Shown one piece after another: positions 1-9,210 of a stretch of 53,764 bases of DNA. A program made the position numbers and the translations under genes. Under the pieces are notes generated by a model. It saw only the letters and a program-made list of their open reading frames with translations. It had not been told where the DNA came from and did no database searches. The DNA comes from Chlorobium phaeovibrioides (GTDB lineage Bacteria > Bacteroidota > Chlorobiia > Chlorobiales > Chlorobiaceae): contig NZ_RXYK01000014.1 of the NCBI RefSeq assembly GCF_003968655.1, positions 1 to 53,764 on the forward strand, written 5' to 3'. Within the stretch, counting starts at the first letter, position 1. Each line of letters begins with the position of its first letter.

Positions 1-1142
1 AAAAGCACCTGCAGAAGGAGAGCGGCTGCAGCATTCATGAGACTGAGGCGTGCATGGCCGGTCATGGCCAGCAGGGTTGCTGCCATCCCGAAAAAAGCTT
101 GCAGCAGAGCGGCGCCCGAAAGCAGTACAAGTGCCGGAGCGGCCTTCGAAAAAGAGCTTCCGAACACCGCCATCACAGGACCGGGAAGCAGGGCAAACAA
201 CAGCAGCAGCGGAATGGCTAATGTCAGAACCCACCTGCTCAGAAGCCGGTAGACCCGTCCAGCCTCCTCCATCCTGCCGGCCGCATGAAGCTCGGCAAAA
301 ACAGGGGCGGCCATTCCGGCAAAGGCGACCAGCACCGCGCGGATAAGGCCGGCTGTGCGTGCTGCAGGATGATAGAGGCCAACGGTTGCCGGATCAGTCA
401 GCATCCCGAGCATCATCACATCAAGCCAGTGCATGCTCATACTGATGAACGATACCGCCATGAAAGGCAGGGCATAGAAAAGCACAGGCCGCTCAACTGC
501 ACCATTCCACCCAACCTCCGGAAGCATACCGGCAACAGGAAAAAGGCGCGGGCGTATCCAGAAATACGAAATCACGGCCGACAGCGCGAAGGGGAACAGG
601 AGCGCAGCCTCACTGCCGAAAGCCATGGAAAACAGCAGGGTAAAGAATAGCAGCAGTATCGGATTGAGAGCCTGTGTGGCAATGATTTTAGGACGGATGT
701 TGCCGCATGCCTGCATGGCATTGCCATAAAGCATCGAAGCAACATTGAAGGGAATGGCCGCAGCATAACAGGCAACTGCGAGTTGCAGCAGACGGCCGCC
801 GTGAAGCGCCGCCGCCACCGGAGCGGAAAAAAGCTCAAGAAGAAGAAAAATGGCGATCGAGAGCCAGAGCGCCATTTTCACGACAGAGCCTATCAGCTCC
901 GTCCGCCGCACGGGATCATGGCGGGCAGCAGGAACGAAACGAAGAAGCGCCGAATCAAGCCCCGCCATTGCTGCCACCTCTGCAATCTGAACAACGGCAA
1001 TGGCAAGCGCATAGGTGCCGAGAGCATCAGCGCCGAGCAGCCGTGCAACCACAAGGCTATAGAGAAATCGCGCCACCTGGCCGACAAAAAATCCGCCCAG
1101 TGAAAACCCTGCACCGGCTGCTATCGATACATTCCGGTTCAT
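1..1142 (-). CDS. Wzx-type polysaccharide flippase (partial)
   Basis: Reading the minus strand from an ATG at 1142 gives an uninterrupted frame of about 380 codons that runs off the window edge, beginning MNRNVSIAAGAGFSLGG. It consists of successive hydrophobic segments separated by short basic loops, as expected for a MATE/Wzx lipid-linked oligosaccharide flippase in the cytoplasmic membrane. Family members usually have 420-500 residues, so the C-terminal helices lie outside the window. Its ATG overlaps the TGA of the upstream glycosyltransferase (ATGA), so it is the last visible gene of the glycan cluster. A general MATE/PST exporter cannot be separated from Wzx by sequence alone, but the neighbours favour glycan export. 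Confidence 0.8.
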   Translation of the reverse strand, partial: MNRNVSIAAGAGFSLGGFFVGQVARFLYSLVVARLLGADALGTYALAIAVVQIAEVAAMAGLDSALLRFVPAARHDPVRRTELIGSVVKMALWLSIAIFLLLELFSAPVAAALHGGRLLQLAVACYAAAIPFNVASMLYGNAMQACGNIRPKIIATQALNPILLLFFTLLFSMAFGSEAALLFPFALSAVISYFWIRPRLFPVAGMLPEVGWNGAVERPVLFYALPFMAVSFISMSMHWLDVMMLGMLTDPATVGLYHPAARTAGLIRAVLVAFAGMAAPVFAELHAAGRMEEAGRVYRLLSRWVLTLAIPLLLLFALLPGPVMAVFGSSFSKAAPALVLLSGAALLQAFFGMAATLLAMTGHARLSLMNAAAALLLQVL

Positions 1143-2281
1143 GATCCCTCCTCCTGCAATGCCCGATGAAGCTCAGCAACCATTGCAGCAGCAAGAGCAT
1201 CCCAGCTGTGCTGCCGGGCGAACGCCCTTCGCTCATCACTCCTTCTGTCAGCCAGTGCTTCGGGAACCATTTCCACAAACTCCTCTTCCGTATCGGCTAC
1301 TGCAGCAACAGTGCGCGCCCTTTCAACAGCTTCGCAGTAGTTGAGGGCAAGCACCGGAACTCCGGCAGCGGCATATTCATACAGCTTGTTCGGATCCGAA
1401 GCCCGTTTAAGCGGGCTCCGCTGCATCGGCATCAGCGCAAGAGAAAAATGCTGTACCCAGCAAGGAACCTCGTCGTAGGGCACCAGACCGCAGTAACGGA
1501 CATTGGGAAGTGCGCGAAGCTCCCGCTGCCTCTCCCACCAGCCGTGTTCATAGGCCGGCCCCACCAGAACAATGCTGAACCCGGGCCACCGCCCGGCCAC
1601 ACGAACCAGGAGTGGCACATCAAGCCAGTCCATCGCCCCAAGATATCCAAGAACCGTTCCACCAGCTTCACGAAGCGGAAGGGGTACATCACAGCGCGGC
1701 CCGGCAAACCGTTCATACTCAACCCCGTTACCAAGAGGAACCACACGAACGGCCGGAGGTGGCGCAATGCGCTCACTCAATTCACTGCTGACGCTGAACA
1801 TCAGTTTCGCCCTCCGCAGCCATGCAGCCCGGTACCCCGCAAGCCAGGGCGGTGAACCGGGAAAGGCCAGATGATCGTCATTGGCATCATAGAAACCAAG
1901 CCGGGCAGGCAGCCGGGCAGCAACCGGCCCCCAATAAACATTGCTGAGACCGATAACCCGGTCGCCTCCCCAAAACCCGAGAACAAGGGTCCAAAACAAC
2001 ATCATCGCCACTCCGGGAATACCCAGAAAAAAACGCACTGCAGGAATATTGAGCAGGCGGCCGAAAGCAAAAGGAACCCGTTTCAGGAAAGGGACTGTCA
2101 CCACAAGCACCCTTCCACGGCGGACCGGCATCCAGTGATGTTTGCGGCCAAGGGTAAAGGGCTCAATAAAGAGAATATCCCAGCTGTCGGGAAAACGGGC
2201 GAGAAGGCGCTGTTTGCGGGTAGAAAGAAAATCCCACTGCACCTCCGAAAACCAGACCAGCCGCTGCTTACCCTCCGGCAT
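1139..2281 (-). CDS. GT-B fold glycosyltransferase
   Basis: A protein of about 380 residues with the two-lobed layout of GT-B glycosyltransferases. The C-terminal half carries the nucleotide-sugar-binding pattern (LGYLGAMDWLDVPLL, then SDPNKLYEYAAAGVPVLAL, where an acidic/K-x-YEY-AAGVPV block is typical of GT4/GT1-like enzymes). The N-terminal half resembles the acceptor lobe of TuaH-like transferases. I chose the ATG at 2281 over an upstream TTG at 2299 because AGGGGAGGTGA lies just before it. It overlaps the methyltransferase 3' end by 14 bases and the flippase start by 4. The sugar and acceptor cannot be told; a role in LPS, capsule or exopolysaccharide assembly is inferred from context. 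Confidence 0.8.
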   Translation of the reverse strand: MPEGKQRLVWFSEVQWDFLSTRKQRLLARFPDSWDILFIEPFTLGRKHHWMPVRRGRVLVVTVPFLKRVPFAFGRLLNIPAVRFFLGIPGVAMMLFWTLVLGFWGGDRVIGLSNVYWGPVAARLPARLGFYDANDDHLAFPGSPPWLAGYRAAWLRRAKLMFSVSSELSERIAPPPAVRVVPLGNGVEYERFAGPRCDVPLPLREAGGTVLGYLGAMDWLDVPLLVRVAGRWPGFSIVLVGPAYEHGWWERQRELRALPNVRYCGLVPYDEVPCWVQHFSLALMPMQRSPLKRASDPNKLYEYAAAGVPVLALNYCEAVERARTVAAVADTEEEFVEMVPEALADRRSDERRAFARQHSWDALAAAMVAELHRALQEEGS

Positions 2282-2852
2282 TCTCACCTCCCCTGTCAAC
2301 CCTCAGCTCATAGATCTGCACCTTTTCAAACAGCAGACGGAGAAATGGCTTCACCCCGCTCAAGTAAAACAGAGGACGGCGGATGCGGAACTCTGCACTT
2401 CTCTGCACCCTGAAGCCCGCCCTCCCGAAAAGGGCGCGCGCCTCACTCTCCCCCATCTCATGAAAATGATCAGGGCTCCGGAGCATGGCCGGACGGCTGA
2501 GAGGCATAGAAACAAAAAGCCGCGCTTCGGGTCCCGAAAGTACCCTGCGCACCTCAAGAAGCAGGTGAAGCGGATTGTAGAGATGCTCAAGCACCTCCAT
2601 GGCACACACTACGCTGTATGAGCCCTGCAGAGACTCCACATCAAGGTCAACTGTACTGTTGACGAAACAGCACCCGAAGAGCTCCTCTATCATTCCCGTC
2701 AAAGGAGTCCGCTCCCCGAGATCAAGCCCTTTATCAATCGAGCGGCCCGAAATCCCGGAATCGGCCATAAAAGCAATGCTCTTCTGCCATCTGAGAGGAT
2801 GCGCAGCCTCATTAAGATAGTCACCATCCACAGCATTCCTGTAACCGCTCAT
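2268..2852 (-). CDS. SAM-dependent methyltransferase (class I-like)
   Basis: A 194-residue protein starting MSGYRNAVDGDYL. It shows a motif I-like stretch (KGLDLGERTPLTGMI, residues 41-54) and the CAMEVLEHLYNPLHLLLEVRRVL block around residues 83-105 that is typical of Methyltransf_11/23 enzymes. The start was set at 2852 because a clear GGAGGAGAG lies just upstream and the ATG overlaps the stop of the GT2 gene as ATGA; a longer reading frame up to 2999 has no such signal. It probably methylates a sugar or lipid intermediate of the surrounding glycan pathway. The substrate is unknown. Confidence 0.75.
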   Translation of the reverse strand: MSGYRNAVDGDYLNEAAHPLRWQKSIAFMADSGISGRSIDKGLDLGERTPLTGMIEELFGCCFVNSTVDLDVESLQGSYSVVCAMEVLEHLYNPLHLLLEVRRVLSGPEARLFVSMPLSRPAMLRSPDHFHEMGESEARALFGRAGFRVQRSAEFRIRRPLFYLSGVKPFLRLLFEKVQIYELRVDRGGENAGG

Positions 2853-3697
2853 GCGCTCTCCTCCCGGCGAAGCCTCGAAAAAAACATCCCCGCAGCAGCC
2901 GGAACCAGACGAAGCGGCAACAGCAACAGAAACAGCGGCACCGAGAATGGAGTGCCGTGCTTCTGGAGCAACCGGACGGTTGAGGCGGTTCGTAACCATA
3001 GCTTCCGCAAAAGTCGCCCCTCAAAAGCCCCTGAAACCCGGTGCCAAACCATTGAAGAGGGAACGAACACAATCCGAAGCCCCATCGCCCGGAGGCGAAG
3101 GGAAAGATCGACATCCTCGGCGTACATACCGAATGCTTCATCAAAACCACCCAGAGCCCTGACAACACCAACCCGCAGACCAACGCAGCACCCCGTCGCA
3201 TATCCGGTTGTGCCTGGCCGGCTGAACCGGGGGCCGTCATGGCGGCGCAGCCCCACATGACGCACAAGGCCCGAACGGAGACTCACTTCCCCGCCAGCAT
3301 ACCATATCAGTGAAGGATTGGCCATATAGAAAATTTTCGGTACAACTGCACCTGCCCCGCCCTCACCACGAAGAACCGTAAGCAACGGAAGTGCGAACCC
3401 GGAATCAACAACAGTATCGTTGTTCAAAAACAGCACCTCGTCCGCACCCATCTCCTCAGCACGCCGGAACCCGGCGTTGTTGCCTCCCCCATAGCCAAGA
3501 TTGGAGGGAAGCTCCAGAATTTCAGCATCAGGATGCTCTCTACGGATACGACCAGCCGAACCATCACTGGAGCCATTGTCGACCACCAGCACACGGAAAG
3601 AAGTTTCGAGCGCAGCTGCATCAAGTGAATGGAGGCACCGGATGGTATCATCGGCGCCATTCCAATTCAGCACCACCACGACGAGCCCCCCCCTCAC
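2849..3697 (-). CDS. Family 2 glycosyltransferase (rhamnosyltransferase-like)
   Basis: A 282-residue GT-A enzyme. The N-terminus has the GT2 signature VVVVLNWNGADDTIRCL followed by VLVVDNGSSDGSA, and the metal-binding region is FLNNDTVVD. Further on, GGFDEAFGMYAEDVDLSLRL supplies the ED-x-D acceptor-site motif of WcaA/RfbN-type rhamnosyltransferases. A hydrophobic stretch near the C-terminus (about residues 250-270) suggests membrane association. The start is a GTG preceded by GGAGGTGAGGA and overlaps the GT4 stop codon (GTGA), so translation is probably coupled along the cluster. Donor sugar is not determinable from sequence. Confidence 0.85.
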   Translation of the reverse strand: MRGGLVVVVLNWNGADDTIRCLHSLDAAALETSFRVLVVDNGSSDGSAGRIRREHPDAEILELPSNLGYGGGNNAGFRRAEEMGADEVLFLNNDTVVDSGFALPLLTVLRGEGGAGAVVPKIFYMANPSLIWYAGGEVSLRSGLVRHVGLRRHDGPRFSRPGTTGYATGCCVGLRVGVVRALGGFDEAFGMYAEDVDLSLRLRAMGLRIVFVPSSMVWHRVSGAFEGRLLRKLWLRTASTVRLLQKHGTPFSVPLFLLLLPLRLVPAAAGMFFSRLRREESA

Positions 3698-4878
3698 TCC
3701 TCACCTCCCGCGAGCCGCCGGAGAAAGGCCCCTGCCTGTGAACCGAATTCCCGCCACCCCTCATCCGCCACGCCCTGCTGCGAAACGGAAACAACGCCCT
3801 CCTGCTCCCGCATAAACAGTTCCGTGACAGCCTCCGCAATGGCAGGAGCAGTACACTCCGCAGCAACAACACCGTCATGGCGGGAGGAAACAGCATCGGG
3901 AAGGGAACCGGCAGGTGTTACAACAAGAGGAACACCGTAACCTTTGGCAAGCTGTGCAACACCCGACTGGGTCGCACTCCTGTATGGCAGTACACAGCAG
4001 TCTGCCGCAGCAAAAAGGGAGGCCGTTTGCCCGGCCGAAACAAAGCCGGGAAGGAATATCACCCTGTCGCTGATGCCAAGTCCTTCAGCAAGCAGCCGGT
4101 ATCCGTCGGGATGCTCATAAAACTCTCCAGCCACAACAAGACGCACCGAGGGAAAAGAGGATTGAAGCTCCCCCAGAGCCTGCAAAAGAAGATCGAGCCC
4201 CTTGTAATGGCGGACAAACCCGAAAAACAGAAGAACCCGATCCTCCAGGCAAAGGCCAAGTTCATGACGGGCACTTTCCCGCGGAGGAAGGGCAACTTCA
4301 GGCGGATAGAGCGGATGGGTGAGCGGCAGCAGAGGAACCGAAGGCATTGCGGCCGCGGCCTCCCGTGAAACCGTGTCCGAAAGGGTAATGGCCCCCTCAA
4401 GCGTACGGGCGAGCAGGCGGCGCATCACGGGCTCGAAAAAGAATGACTCATGAGATGACATGTTGTGCAGAAGGGCAACGGTGCGAACACCGCTCAATCG
4501 GCGAAGCACAAACAGGAGGGGGGCAAGAAACCCTCCCCAGTAGGCGGCAAGCAGTATGTCGGGCGGATTTTTTTTCAGCTCTCCGGCAACGGCGAACCAG
4601 GTCAGGGGATTGTAGAGAACAAGCGGCCCTTCACCCAGAGGACTTGCAGCAGAAAGCCTGCCGTGAAGCAGAAAACGGGGCCAGAGAGCACGGAATCCTA
4701 CAACCTCAACACGGCACCCATCCCTCCTCAAAGCCTCAAGCAGATGGGCACTGAAACGGGCAATCCCGCCCCTCAAAGGGGGGAAGGGGGAGAGGAAGAC
4801 AATGGAAACACTACTGTTCCCCAAACCCCTGCTCAAAAAACTCGATAAGCTGGCGGGCAGCCTCATCAGCATCCTCAC
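3694..4878 (-). CDS. Family 4 glycosyltransferase
   Basis: A protein of up to 394 residues with the GT4 layout: an N-terminal acceptor lobe beginning SIVFLSPFPPLRGGIARFS and a C-terminal donor lobe with LLFFGFVRHYKGLDLLLQAL, VIFLPGFVSAGQTASLFAAAD and the E/S-G-V-A-Q-L-A-KGYGVPLV block. The start is uncertain: the frame opens with a GTG at 4878 (then ATGs at 4872 and 4866), all inside the 3' end of the HPr-like gene, giving a 50-68 base overlap. The recognisable domain only begins about residue 24. It is the first glycan gene after the HPr/GNAT/Obg group and may be cotranscribed with it. Confidence 0.8.
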   Translation of the reverse strand: MRMLMRLPASLSSFLSRGLGNSSVSIVFLSPFPPLRGGIARFSAHLLEALRRDGCRVEVVGFRALWPRFLLHGRLSAASPLGEGPLVLYNPLTWFAVAGELKKNPPDILLAAYWGGFLAPLLFVLRRLSGVRTVALLHNMSSHESFFFEPVMRRLLARTLEGAITLSDTVSREAAAAMPSVPLLPLTHPLYPPEVALPPRESARHELGLCLEDRVLLFFGFVRHYKGLDLLLQALGELQSSFPSVRLVVAGEFYEHPDGYRLLAEGLGISDRVIFLPGFVSAGQTASLFAAADCCVLPYRSATQSGVAQLAKGYGVPLVVTPAGSLPDAVSSRHDGVVAAECTAPAIAEAVTELFMREQEGVVSVSQQGVADEGWREFGSQAGAFLRRLAGGEE

Positions 4879-5077
4879 CGGTAAGTTTCAGAGTCAGCTT
4901 TGTCCCCTTCGGCGCAGCAAGACTCATGACGCCTATGATGGACTTGGCATTGATTTCCACACCCTGCATTTCAATAAAGAAATCGGATTTGAATCGCGAC
5001 GCAAGCTTCACGACCGCTGCTGCCGGCCGTGTATGGAGACCGGCCCTGTTTTTAACTATGACTTCATGAACAATCAC
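4811..5077 (-). CDS. ptsH: HPr-like phosphocarrier protein
   Basis: An 88-residue HPr. The active-site histidine is His15 in RAGLHTRPAA, and Ser46 lies in AKSIIGVMSLAA, the position phosphorylated by HPr kinase in organisms that have it. Length and the single open-faced sandwich pattern match the family. The ATG overlaps the stop of the GNAT gene by 4 bases. No EI, EII or HPr kinase gene is visible here. Green sulfur bacteria take up little sugar, so a regulatory rather than transport role is likely; that is inference. Confidence 0.9.
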   Translation of the reverse strand: MIVHEVIVKNRAGLHTRPAAAVVKLASRFKSDFFIEMQGVEINAKSIIGVMSLAAPKGTKLTLKLTGEDADEAARQLIEFFEQGFGEQ

Positions 5078-5577
5078 GGCAAAGAGTACCTGTTTTTGGT
5101 GTTGTTGGGAACGGGAAGTTTTTTGACCATGGCCGTTTCATCACAGGCCATCAGTTTTGGGCAGCGGGTACAGTCCCGCCATATTTTCTGCGGAAAATAC
5201 TCTTTTTCAATTTCACTATACCCGAGACGGGAAAAAAAATGCCGGGAGAGGGTCAACACAAAAACCTCGGCAACGCCCTCCTCTTGAAGAACAGCTTCCG
5301 CCTTTTCCACAAGCAGCCGTCCCGTCCCCTTGAGCCTCCAGCTCTCCTGAACGGCCAGTGAACGGATTTCAGCAAGTGTACGGGTATAAAACGCAATGGC
5401 GCAGCAACCAACCACCTGACCCACATCCTCAGCCACAAAAAAATTCCGGATGTTCTCAACCACAGTCTCTGGAGCCCTTTCCAGCATCAAGCCGGAACCG
5501 GCGTAGACATTGATGATGAGCGAAATCGCCTCCGCATCGGCAAGCCGCGCCTGCCGTATCCGTACCGCACCCTTCAT
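5074..5577 (-). CDS. argA: N-acetylglutamate synthase-type GNAT acetyltransferase
   Basis: A 167-residue GNAT protein. Residues 5-130 show the fold, with the acetyl-CoA-binding region EIRSLAVQESWRLKGTGRLLV (R/Q-x-x-G-x-G/A variant). The C-terminus carries a cysteine-containing tail, PQKIWRDCTRCPKLMACDE, characteristic of the short ArgA-like N-acetyltransferases that make N-acetylglutamate for arginine synthesis without the kinase-like domain of classical ArgA. It sits 2 bases after obg and overlaps the HPr gene. The arginine role is inferred from the family; other GNAT substrates are possible. Confidence 0.78.
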   Translation of the reverse strand: MKGAVRIRQARLADAEAISLIINVYAGSGLMLERAPETVVENIRNFFVAEDVGQVVGCCAIAFYTRTLAEIRSLAVQESWRLKGTGRLLVEKAEAVLQEEGVAEVFVLTLSRHFFSRLGYSEIEKEYFPQKIWRDCTRCPKLMACDETAMVKKLPVPNNTKNRYSLP

Positions 5578-5579
5578 CT

Positions 5580-6590
5580 CTACTCCCCATCCTCCGGCGG
5601 CTCAGCCTGCCGTTCACAAAGGGAGACCTGACGCCAGAGCTCATCCTTGAGCTCTTTCATACCCTTGCCGGCAACACTCGACACAGCTATAAGCCCGACA
5701 CCCTCCGGAGCCTCAGGCACAACGAAATCCCCGGGAGCAATATCCATTTTTGTTACCACAAGCAGCCGCGGCTTCTGAATCAGACCGTGCCCGAATTTCT
5801 CAAGCTCTGCAACAAGGGTTCCGTACTCGGCAAGAATATCGGGAGAATCCGCCGAAACCAGCACCGCAAGAATTTTTGTCCGTTCAATATGGCGGAGGAA
5901 CTGCAGACCCAGCCCGCGACCCTCGGCAGCGCCCTCAATAATACCGGGAATGTCGGCCATCACGAATGACTTATACTCCTCATAGCGTACAATACCGAGA
6001 TTGGGAACCAGCGTCGTGAAGGGATAATCGGCAATTTTGGGCCGGGCGGCGCTCAATACCGAAATGAGGGTTGACTTTCCCGCATTGGGAAATCCTACAA
6101 GGCCAACATCTGCCATCAGCTTCAATTCCATCGCAAGCTCCAGCTCCTCTCCTTTCCAGCCTGGCTCGCTTCGCCTGGGAGCCTGATTGGTGGAGGTGGC
6201 AAAATGCTGGTTACCCCGTCCGCCATGGCCACCCCGGGCAATCATGATCTCCTCGTCCGGCTTGGTAAGGTCGGCAATGACTTCCATGGATTCTGCGTTG
6301 CGAACCAGTGTCCCAATGGGAACATCAATAACAATATCCTTCCCTTTCCGGCCTGCCTTTCGTGACCCCATGCCATGGGCGCCACGGGGAGCCAGATACT
6401 TTTTGCGGTACTTGAAATCAAGCAGCGTGGTCAGATGGCTGTTTGTCCGCAGCCATACATTCCCTCCATCGCCGCCATCACCACCGTCCGGACCACCCTT
6501 CGGCACATATTTCTCCCGCCGGAAACTGACGCAGCCTCTGCCGCCATCACCGGCCTGCACAAATACCGTTGCACTGTCTACAAATTTCAC
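5580..6590 (-). CDS. obg: Obg family ribosome-assembly GTPase
   Basis: A 336-residue protein with the glycine-rich Obg domain first ([29 protein letters not shown]) and a TRAFAC GTPase domain from about residue 160, with G1 [12 protein letters not shown]3 [10 protein letters not shown]4 VTKMD and G5 SSVAGKG. It acts in 50S subunit maturation and stress control. The start is a GTG after GGAGTCCCC. The C-terminal OCT domain found in some Obg proteins is absent, as in many short Obg proteins. It heads a minus-strand run with the GNAT and HPr genes, divergent from xseB. Confidence 0.96.
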   Translation of the reverse strand: MKFVDSATVFVQAGDGGRGCVSFRREKYVPKGGPDGGDGGDGGNVWLRTNSHLTTLLDFKYRKKYLAPRGAHGMGSRKAGRKGKDIVIDVPIGTLVRNAESMEVIADLTKPDEEIMIARGGHGGRGNQHFATSTNQAPRRSEPGWKGEELELAMELKLMADVGLVGFPNAGKSTLISVLSAARPKIADYPFTTLVPNLGIVRYEEYKSFVMADIPGIIEGAAEGRGLGLQFLRHIERTKILAVLVSADSPDILAEYGTLVAELEKFGHGLIQKPRLLVVTKMDIAPGDFVVPEAPEGVGLIAVSSVAGKGMKELKDELWRQVSLCERQAEPPEDGE

Positions 6591-6680
6591 CGGGGACTCC
6601 TGACTGTTGAAATAATCCTATGCTTTCCCTATACTTTACAAAACCAATAATCCACCAACACGAGGCCACAACACAAACCA

Positions 6681-6938
6681 ATGGCAGAAGCCACCGCAGC
6701 ACAACCATCCGTTGAAACGCTTATCTCGCGTCTTGAAGAGATAACCCGCACCATGGAAACCCCGGAAACCGGCCTTGAGGGCTCAATCGCTCTTTACGAA
6801 GAGGGGCTTTCCATAGCCGAACAGTGCAGAAAAAGGCTTCAGGAGGCCAGGAAAAAAATCGAGGTCATCAACAGCGGCATGCACAAAGAAAAACCCGCCG
6901 CCGACAGGGTTCAGGACCTTTTTACCCCCGGGAGCTGA
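6681..6938 (+). CDS. xseB: Exodeoxyribonuclease VII small subunit
   Basis: An 85-residue protein with the XseB helical hairpin: SRLEEITRTMETPETGLEGSI, ALYEEGLSIAEQCRKRL and EARKKIEVI, which match the family closely. XseB binds the large subunit XseA to form the single-strand-specific exonuclease VII. xseA is not in this window. The gene stands alone, divergent from obg and convergent with gatB, whose stop is 8 bases away. The unconserved tail after residue 65 is short. Confidence 0.92.
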   Translation: MAEATAAQPSVETLISRLEEITRTMETPETGLEGSIALYEEGLSIAEQCRKRLQEARKKIEVINSGMHKEKPAADRVQDLFTPGS

Positions 6939-6945
6939 ACCGCAC

Positions 6946-8373
6946 TCACGCACCAAGCTTTTTCACGAGAACCTCATTGACCATCTGCGGGTTGGCCTTA
7001 CCTTTCATTTTTGCCATACACTGGCCCACAAAAAATCCCATAAGCTTCGTTTTCCCCTCGCGGTAAGCTGCCAGCTGACCGGGATTGGCCGCAAGAATCC
7101 CGTCAACAACTGCCTCTATGGCACCGCTGTCCGAAACCTGTGCAAGCCCCTCACGCTCCACTATCTCTTCAGCAGAAGCATCACTCTCCTGCATCAGCTC
7201 AAAGACCTGTTTTGCAATGGTGTTGCTCACCGCACCTGACGCTATCATACGGATAAGCCCGCCGAGACGCACCGGCGTAACAATGAACTCCTCTATGGAG
7301 AGATACTTCTCCTTCAAGGTCCGCAGAACCTCGCCCATCACCCAGTTTGATGCCACTTTCGCATCTTTCGCAAGGCCGGCAAGCTCTTCAAAATAATCGG
7401 CAACCTCCCGTTCAACCGTCAACACACCCGCATCATAAGCCGGAATGGAAAATTCCTGTACGAAACGCTCCGCACGGGCTTCGGGAAACTCGGGAAGCTC
7501 AAGGCGGATTCTCTCAAGCATCTCTTCATCAACAAGAATCGGAACAAGATCGGGATCAGGAAAATACCGGTAGTCATGGGCAAACTCTTTGCCCCGCATC
7601 GAACGGGTCTCACCCTTGTCGGCATCCCAGAGCCTCGTCTCCTGTGATATGGCGCCTCCTGCCTCAAGAATCTGGCGATGCCGTTCGGCCTCATATTCTA
7701 TAGCCTTTTCAACATTCTTGAAGGAGTTCATGTTCTTGATTTCCGTACGGGTGCCATACTCTTCGTCACCATACAGACGAAGCGAAACATTGGCATCGCA
7801 CCGCAGGCTGCCCTCCTCCATGTTGCCATCGGAAATACCGAGATACTTGACTATCTGACGCAGTTTCTGGAGGTAGACAGAAGCCTCTTTGGCTGTCCGG
7901 ATATCGGGATAGCTCACAACTTCCAGAAGCGGCACACCGCTCCGGTTGACATCAATGAAGGTATCATCCCCGATATCATGAATGGATTTACCTGCATCCT
8001 CCTCAATATGAATTCTGATCAGCCGCACATGCCGCTCACCCTCACCTGCGTCAATCCTGAGACCACCCTCCAGACAGATTGGTTCCTCGAACTGTGAAAT
8101 CTGGTATCCTTTCGGCAGATCAGGATAAAAATAATTCTTTCGGGCAAGTACCGAAAGGGGCGCAATACTGCAGCCGGTTGCAAGCCCAAGCTTGACGGCA
8201 TCTTCAACAACCTGGCGGTTCAGCACGGGAAGCGCGCCCGGCAGCGCCAGACATACGGGGCACACATTGGTGTTTGCCGGATTGCCGAACCGGGCGGAAC
8301 AGCCACAGAAAGCTTTGCTCTTTGTATTGAGCTGACAGTGAACCTCAAGACCCACCACTAATTCATACTTCAT
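6946..8373 (-). CDS. gatB: Aspartyl/glutamyl-tRNA(Asn/Gln) amidotransferase subunit B
   Basis: A 475-residue GatB. It begins [20 protein letters not shown] and contains the family signatures [25 protein letters not shown] (two zinc-ligand Cys pairs), [14 protein letters not shown] and the C-terminal YqeY-like region ending [16 protein letters not shown]. GatCAB converts misacylated Glu-tRNA(Gln) or Asp-tRNA(Asn) to the correct form. The start at 8373 follows GCGAGG, in preference to an upstream ATG at 8388. gatA and gatC are not adjacent, so the complex is encoded at separate loci. Confidence 0.97.
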   Translation of the reverse strand: MKYELVVGLEVHCQLNTKSKAFCGCSARFGNPANTNVCPVCLALPGALPVLNRQVVEDAVKLGLATGCSIAPLSVLARKNYFYPDLPKGYQISQFEEPICLEGGLRIDAGEGERHVRLIRIHIEEDAGKSIHDIGDDTFIDVNRSGVPLLEVVSYPDIRTAKEASVYLQKLRQIVKYLGISDGNMEEGSLRCDANVSLRLYGDEEYGTRTEIKNMNSFKNVEKAIEYEAERHRQILEAGGAISQETRLWDADKGETRSMRGKEFAHDYRYFPDPDLVPILVDEEMLERIRLELPEFPEARAERFVQEFSIPAYDAGVLTVEREVADYFEELAGLAKDAKVASNWVMGEVLRTLKEKYLSIEEFIVTPVRLGGLIRMIASGAVSNTIAKQVFELMQESDASAEEIVEREGLAQVSDSGAIEAVVDGILAANPGQLAAYREGKTKLMGFFVGQCMAKMKGKANPQMVNEVLVKKLGA

Positions 8374-8415
8374 GGAACCTCGCTGCATTCGGGCACTCCC
8401 GTACCCGCATTGATA

Positions 8416-9129
8416 TTAATAAGCTACGCTTCCCTGATCAGCCTTCTCAAAAGGACGGTCATCAAACGGAGCCGGCTCGCTGTAAGGCTGCGCGGAGGGC
8501 GCAGGGGCACTGTACTGCTGCCCGGGAACGCTTTCAGAATAGATGGGCTGAACAGCCGGCGACTTCGGAGCCAGTGCGCTCCCCGGCTGCAGAGGCTCAT
8601 AGGAGAACTTCTGGCCACCTATTGTGGCATCAGCCATCACTCCTGCTTTCGGCAGCACAAAAATCGCCACACCATCAGAATAATCAGCGTTGGTTGCAAT
8701 ACCCGAAGTCACAACAACCGCCGTCATCTGGGCGCTGATTTCAAAATTACCCTTCTTGAAATCCGACAGGGCCTTATTATCCTTGAAAAAAATAATCTCA
8801 GTAAACGACTGACCACCAAGCTGCGGTCCCACATTGAGCTGAGAAATGGAGGAGCGGCCAACCAGACGGCCGCCTTCATACACATACCCCCTGCCGTGCC
8901 CTCCGCCCAGCATGAGAAATCCCCCTTTGTATACATCAGGGAACACAACATAACCATACGCTCTGGAAAAAAAACGCTCCAGAGATGGATCGTTTTTCTT
9001 CAGATACTGAACCGCATCTGCAGCCTTGTCGCCTTCATTCGGATCCCATCCGGCAAACGCCGGACCCGTAACAAACCCCGCCAAAAGCAGCACGGCGAGA
9101 ACACTCTTCATCATTTTCATCATGGCCAT
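8416..9129 (-). CDS. Secreted SYLF (YSC84) domain lipid-binding protein
   Basis: A 237-residue protein with an N-terminal signal peptide (SVLAVLLLAGFVTGPAFA, cleavage after AFA) followed by a SYLF/YSC84 domain: SRAYGYVVFPDVYKGGFLMLGGGHGRGYVY, LNVGPQLGGQSFTEIIFF, and ADYSDGVAIFVLPKAGVMADATIGGQ. SYLF domains bind phosphoinositides or other lipids in eukaryotes; in bacteria the function is unclear and the proteins are exported. The C-terminal 60 residues are rich in Pro, Ser, Ala and Tyr. Several ATGs cluster at the start (9129-9111), so the exact start is uncertain. A TATAAT is present on the minus strand at 9195-9190, a plausible -10 box. Confidence 0.82.
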   Translation of the reverse strand: MAMMKMMKSVLAVLLLAGFVTGPAFAGWDPNEGDKAADAVQYLKKNDPSLERFFSRAYGYVVFPDVYKGGFLMLGGGHGRGYVYEGGRLVGRSSISQLNVGPQLGGQSFTEIIFFKDNKALSDFKKGNFEISAQMTAVVVTSGIATNADYSDGVAIFVLPKAGVMADATIGGQKFSYEPLQPGSALAPKSPAVQPIYSESVPGQQYSAPAPSAQPYSEPAPFDDRPFEKADQGSVAY

Positions 9130-9210
9130 TCATTTTTGGTGTTGTAATAAAATCAAACAGCGATAAACATACAATGACAGGCAACCCTTATTATACGATT
9201 TTCCTGTTAA

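Noticed and set aside
9130-9210. Possible frameshift joining clpB to its second half
   Set aside because: None of the three frames in this gap continues ClpB middle-domain or NBD2 sequence, and the next gene is an unrelated SYLF protein.
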